Assembly: GCA_005776945.1 (NCBI GenBank)
Contig: SXOB01000064.1
Location: forward strand, 1 to 55,930
Direction: 5' to 3'
Length of the DNA stretch: 55,930 bases
DNA from: Pseudomonadota bacterium
GTDB lineage: Bacteria > Myxococcota_A > UBA796 > GCA-2862545
Shown in pieces: positions 54,919-55,930 of this stretch. The stretch's first letter is position 1, and every line of letters begins with the position of its first letter. The translations under genes and the position numbers were made by a program. The notes under the pieces were generated by a model. The model worked only from the letters and a program-made list of their open reading frames with translations, did no database searches and had not been told where the DNA came from.

Positions 54919-55702
54919 CCTGGACGCCAGAGGACCGCCGCGGACCGCCCTCCGAGCGCATCCGATCGATGAGCGCCAGGAGACCCGACAAGCGCGCGTC
55001 GACAAGCGAAAAGGTCGCGCCAGACTCCGTATGGAGCGTGACGGCCGAGCCCAAGCCAAAGCCGCGCGTCGCTGCGACGATCTCGTCCCAGGCCACAAAG
55101 GCTGGCGCCTCTTGGAATCTGGCGACGAGGCCGGTCGTGCACAGGGCCATGACCTCGACGTTCTCGAGGCCGACGCGAACGACGACCTCGGAGGCCGGCG
55201 GCATGACGGCCGCCAGGTCGGGGCTCACGAGTTGCCCCTGCGCGAACTGCGCGGCGTCCCAACGGCAGTCCGCCAAGATCTGGGCCAGGCGAATCGCGTC
55301 GTAGGGCGGCACGGGGCGCATCTCGCGCAGCACGCGCGCAACGGAACCCGCGGGCAGGTCGAAGGCGTCGGCAAGACCGTCCAACAGTTGGGTTTCCTCG
55401 TCGGCGACCGCGCCGTCCTTCCACGCCATCCGCGCCGCGAAACGAATCGTCCGCAGACGCTCTTCCGGCGCCACGATGAGGCGCGCCAATTCCGTCGGGC
55501 TTGGCATTCCGCCCTTGGCAAGGTCGCGGGCCCACCCGACGAGGTCGTCGCCCGTCCTTCCCGGCAGCAGCGCTGCAAGCCACGCCAACTCGCGCGGATC
55601 CACGGCGTCGTCGCTCGTGGCCATCACGGCCAACAAGCCAAGGAGGGCCCGGTCCGCCTCCCGTTCCGGGTCCAAGGCCGCCGACGGGATGAAGGGTTCC
55701 AC
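54902..55702 (-). CDS. TerB-like protein with C-terminal PH-like domain
   Basis: 266 residues, soluble. The N-terminal helical half (LLGLLAVMATSDDAVDPREL, EERLRTIRFAARMAWKDGAV followed by ADEETQLLDGLADAF) resembles TerB/DjlA-type acidic helical domains. The C-terminal ~90 residues (LENVEVMALCTTGLVARFQE then FVAWDEIVAATRGFG) look like a small PH/GRAM-type beta domain. The 3' ends of this gene and lpxC overlap by 17 bp. Function unknown. Confidence 0.7.
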   Translation of the reverse strand: MEPFIPSAALDPEREADRALLGLLAVMATSDDAVDPRELAWLAALLPGRTGDDLVGWARDLAKGGMPSPTELARLIVAPEERLRTIRFAARMAWKDGAVADEETQLLDGLADAFDLPAGSVARVLREMRPVPPYDAIRLAQILADCRWDAAQFAQGQLVSPDLAAVMPPASEVVVRVGLENVEVMALCTTGLVARFQEAPAFVAWDEIVAATRGFGLGSAVTLHTESGATFSLVDARLSGLLALIDRMRSEGGPRRSSGVQVTRLG

Positions 55703-55720
55703 GCTGCCTCCCTCCCTACG

Positions 55721-55726
55721 TTAGCG
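55721..55726 (+). promoter_or_regulatory. Candidate -10 element, leaderless gene at 55734
   Basis: TTAGCG preceded by CG; 7 nt separate it from the ATG at 55734. No ribosome site is visible, as expected for a leaderless transcript. Confidence 0.45.
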
Positions 55727-55733
55727 CGCCGCT

Positions 55734-55930
55734 ATGATGGCCGTCGACGCGCTCTCCGCCTGGGACCTCGGGTCGACGCGCCCGGTGCCGGCCGATGGTG
55801 GCTTGATCAACGCCACCTGGTGGCTCGAAGCGGACGACGGCACCCGGCCATACGTCCTGCAGCGCCTGAATACCGGCATCTTCCGCCCCACCGTCCACGC
55901 CGACATCGAAGTCATCACCGGACGCCTGTC
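55734..55930 (+). CDS. APH-family phosphotransferase, N-terminal part (cut by window edge)
   Basis: 65 full codons are present. PADGGLINATWWLEADDGTR, then PYVLQRLNTGIFRP and VHADIEVITGRL, match the start of the NahK-like (N-acetylhexosamine 1-kinase) group of the APH fold. The family phosphorylates sugars or amines using ATP. Tandem ATGs (55734, 55737) start the frame; no ribosome site is seen. Confidence 0.8.
   Translation, partial: MMAVDALSAWDLGSTRPVPADGGLINATWWLEADDGTRPYVLQRLNTGIFRPTVHADIEVITGRL

Overview
The window is a continuous stretch of GC-rich, very compact bacterial chromosome. It looks like an uncultured Myxococcota (former Deltaproteobacteria) with an outer membrane. The evidence is lpxC, several beta-barrel proteins, about a dozen lipoproteins, a PEGA-domain Ser/Thr kinase with the HRDVSPSNVL motif common in Myxococcota, a large NAD-glutamate dehydrogenase, MopE-type metal-binding repeats, an MXAN_0976/MbnP-family protein and MYXO-CTERM-like C-terminal tails. 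I see no insertion sequence, prophage or CRISPR array, and no gene-free stretch longer than about 300 bp.

Layout. 1-2.9 kb, minus strand: MoxR ATPase, a small protein and a CoxE-like VWA protein, then tRNA-Gln and the 5' part of prs. 3.1-8.3 kb: a NYN-domain protein, a large PHP-domain lipoprotein and a divergent beta-barrel. 8.3-12.9 kb, minus: a coupled run of an outer-membrane protein, an XRE-SspB-like fusion, a lipoprotein, a TPR membrane protein and three glycosyltransferases (GT4, Alg14-like, Alg13-like). 12.9-16.5 kb: an M20 peptidase, an SGNH hydrolase, a barrel with a Gly-Lys tail and a lipoprotein. 16.6-22.8 kb, plus: GDH, a thioesterase, Maf and a YggS-type PLP protein. 22.8-32.8 kb, minus: leuS, a maltose-type ABC importer whose binding protein and first permease are fused, then a lipoprotein nuclease and three poorly known proteins. 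32.9-35 kb: a lipoprotein, tRNA-Leu, a small protein and SMUG1. 35-37.5 kb, plus: a Thr/Pro-rich lipoprotein and an amidase. 37.5-40.3 kb, minus: an MbnP/MbnH copper-protein pair and a thioredoxin-like lipoprotein. 40.4-47.3 kb, plus: a barrel, dapA-dapB, a small lipoprotein, the kinase and a CotH-like lipoprotein. 47.4-51.6 kb: a MopE/C-type-lectin lipoprotein, a TPR protein and a divergent PEGA protein. 51.6-55.9 kb: ruvC-ruvA-ruvB-DUF192 (minus), lpxC (plus), a TerB-like protein (minus) and the start of a phosphotransferase.

Themes. Many genes are joined by 1-8 bp start/stop overlaps (ATGA, GTGA, TGATG), so translational coupling is likely to be the rule. Exported proteins carry remarkably short, tryptophan-rich signal sequences (7-14 residues, often without a basic n-region). 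A GTTAG element sits just upstream of at least eleven transcription units and is the likely -10 box. Three of those units appear to be leaderless. These cross-gene patterns, the MbnP homologue without the family Trp motif, the MalE-MalF fusion and the XRE-SspB fusion are the most interesting points.
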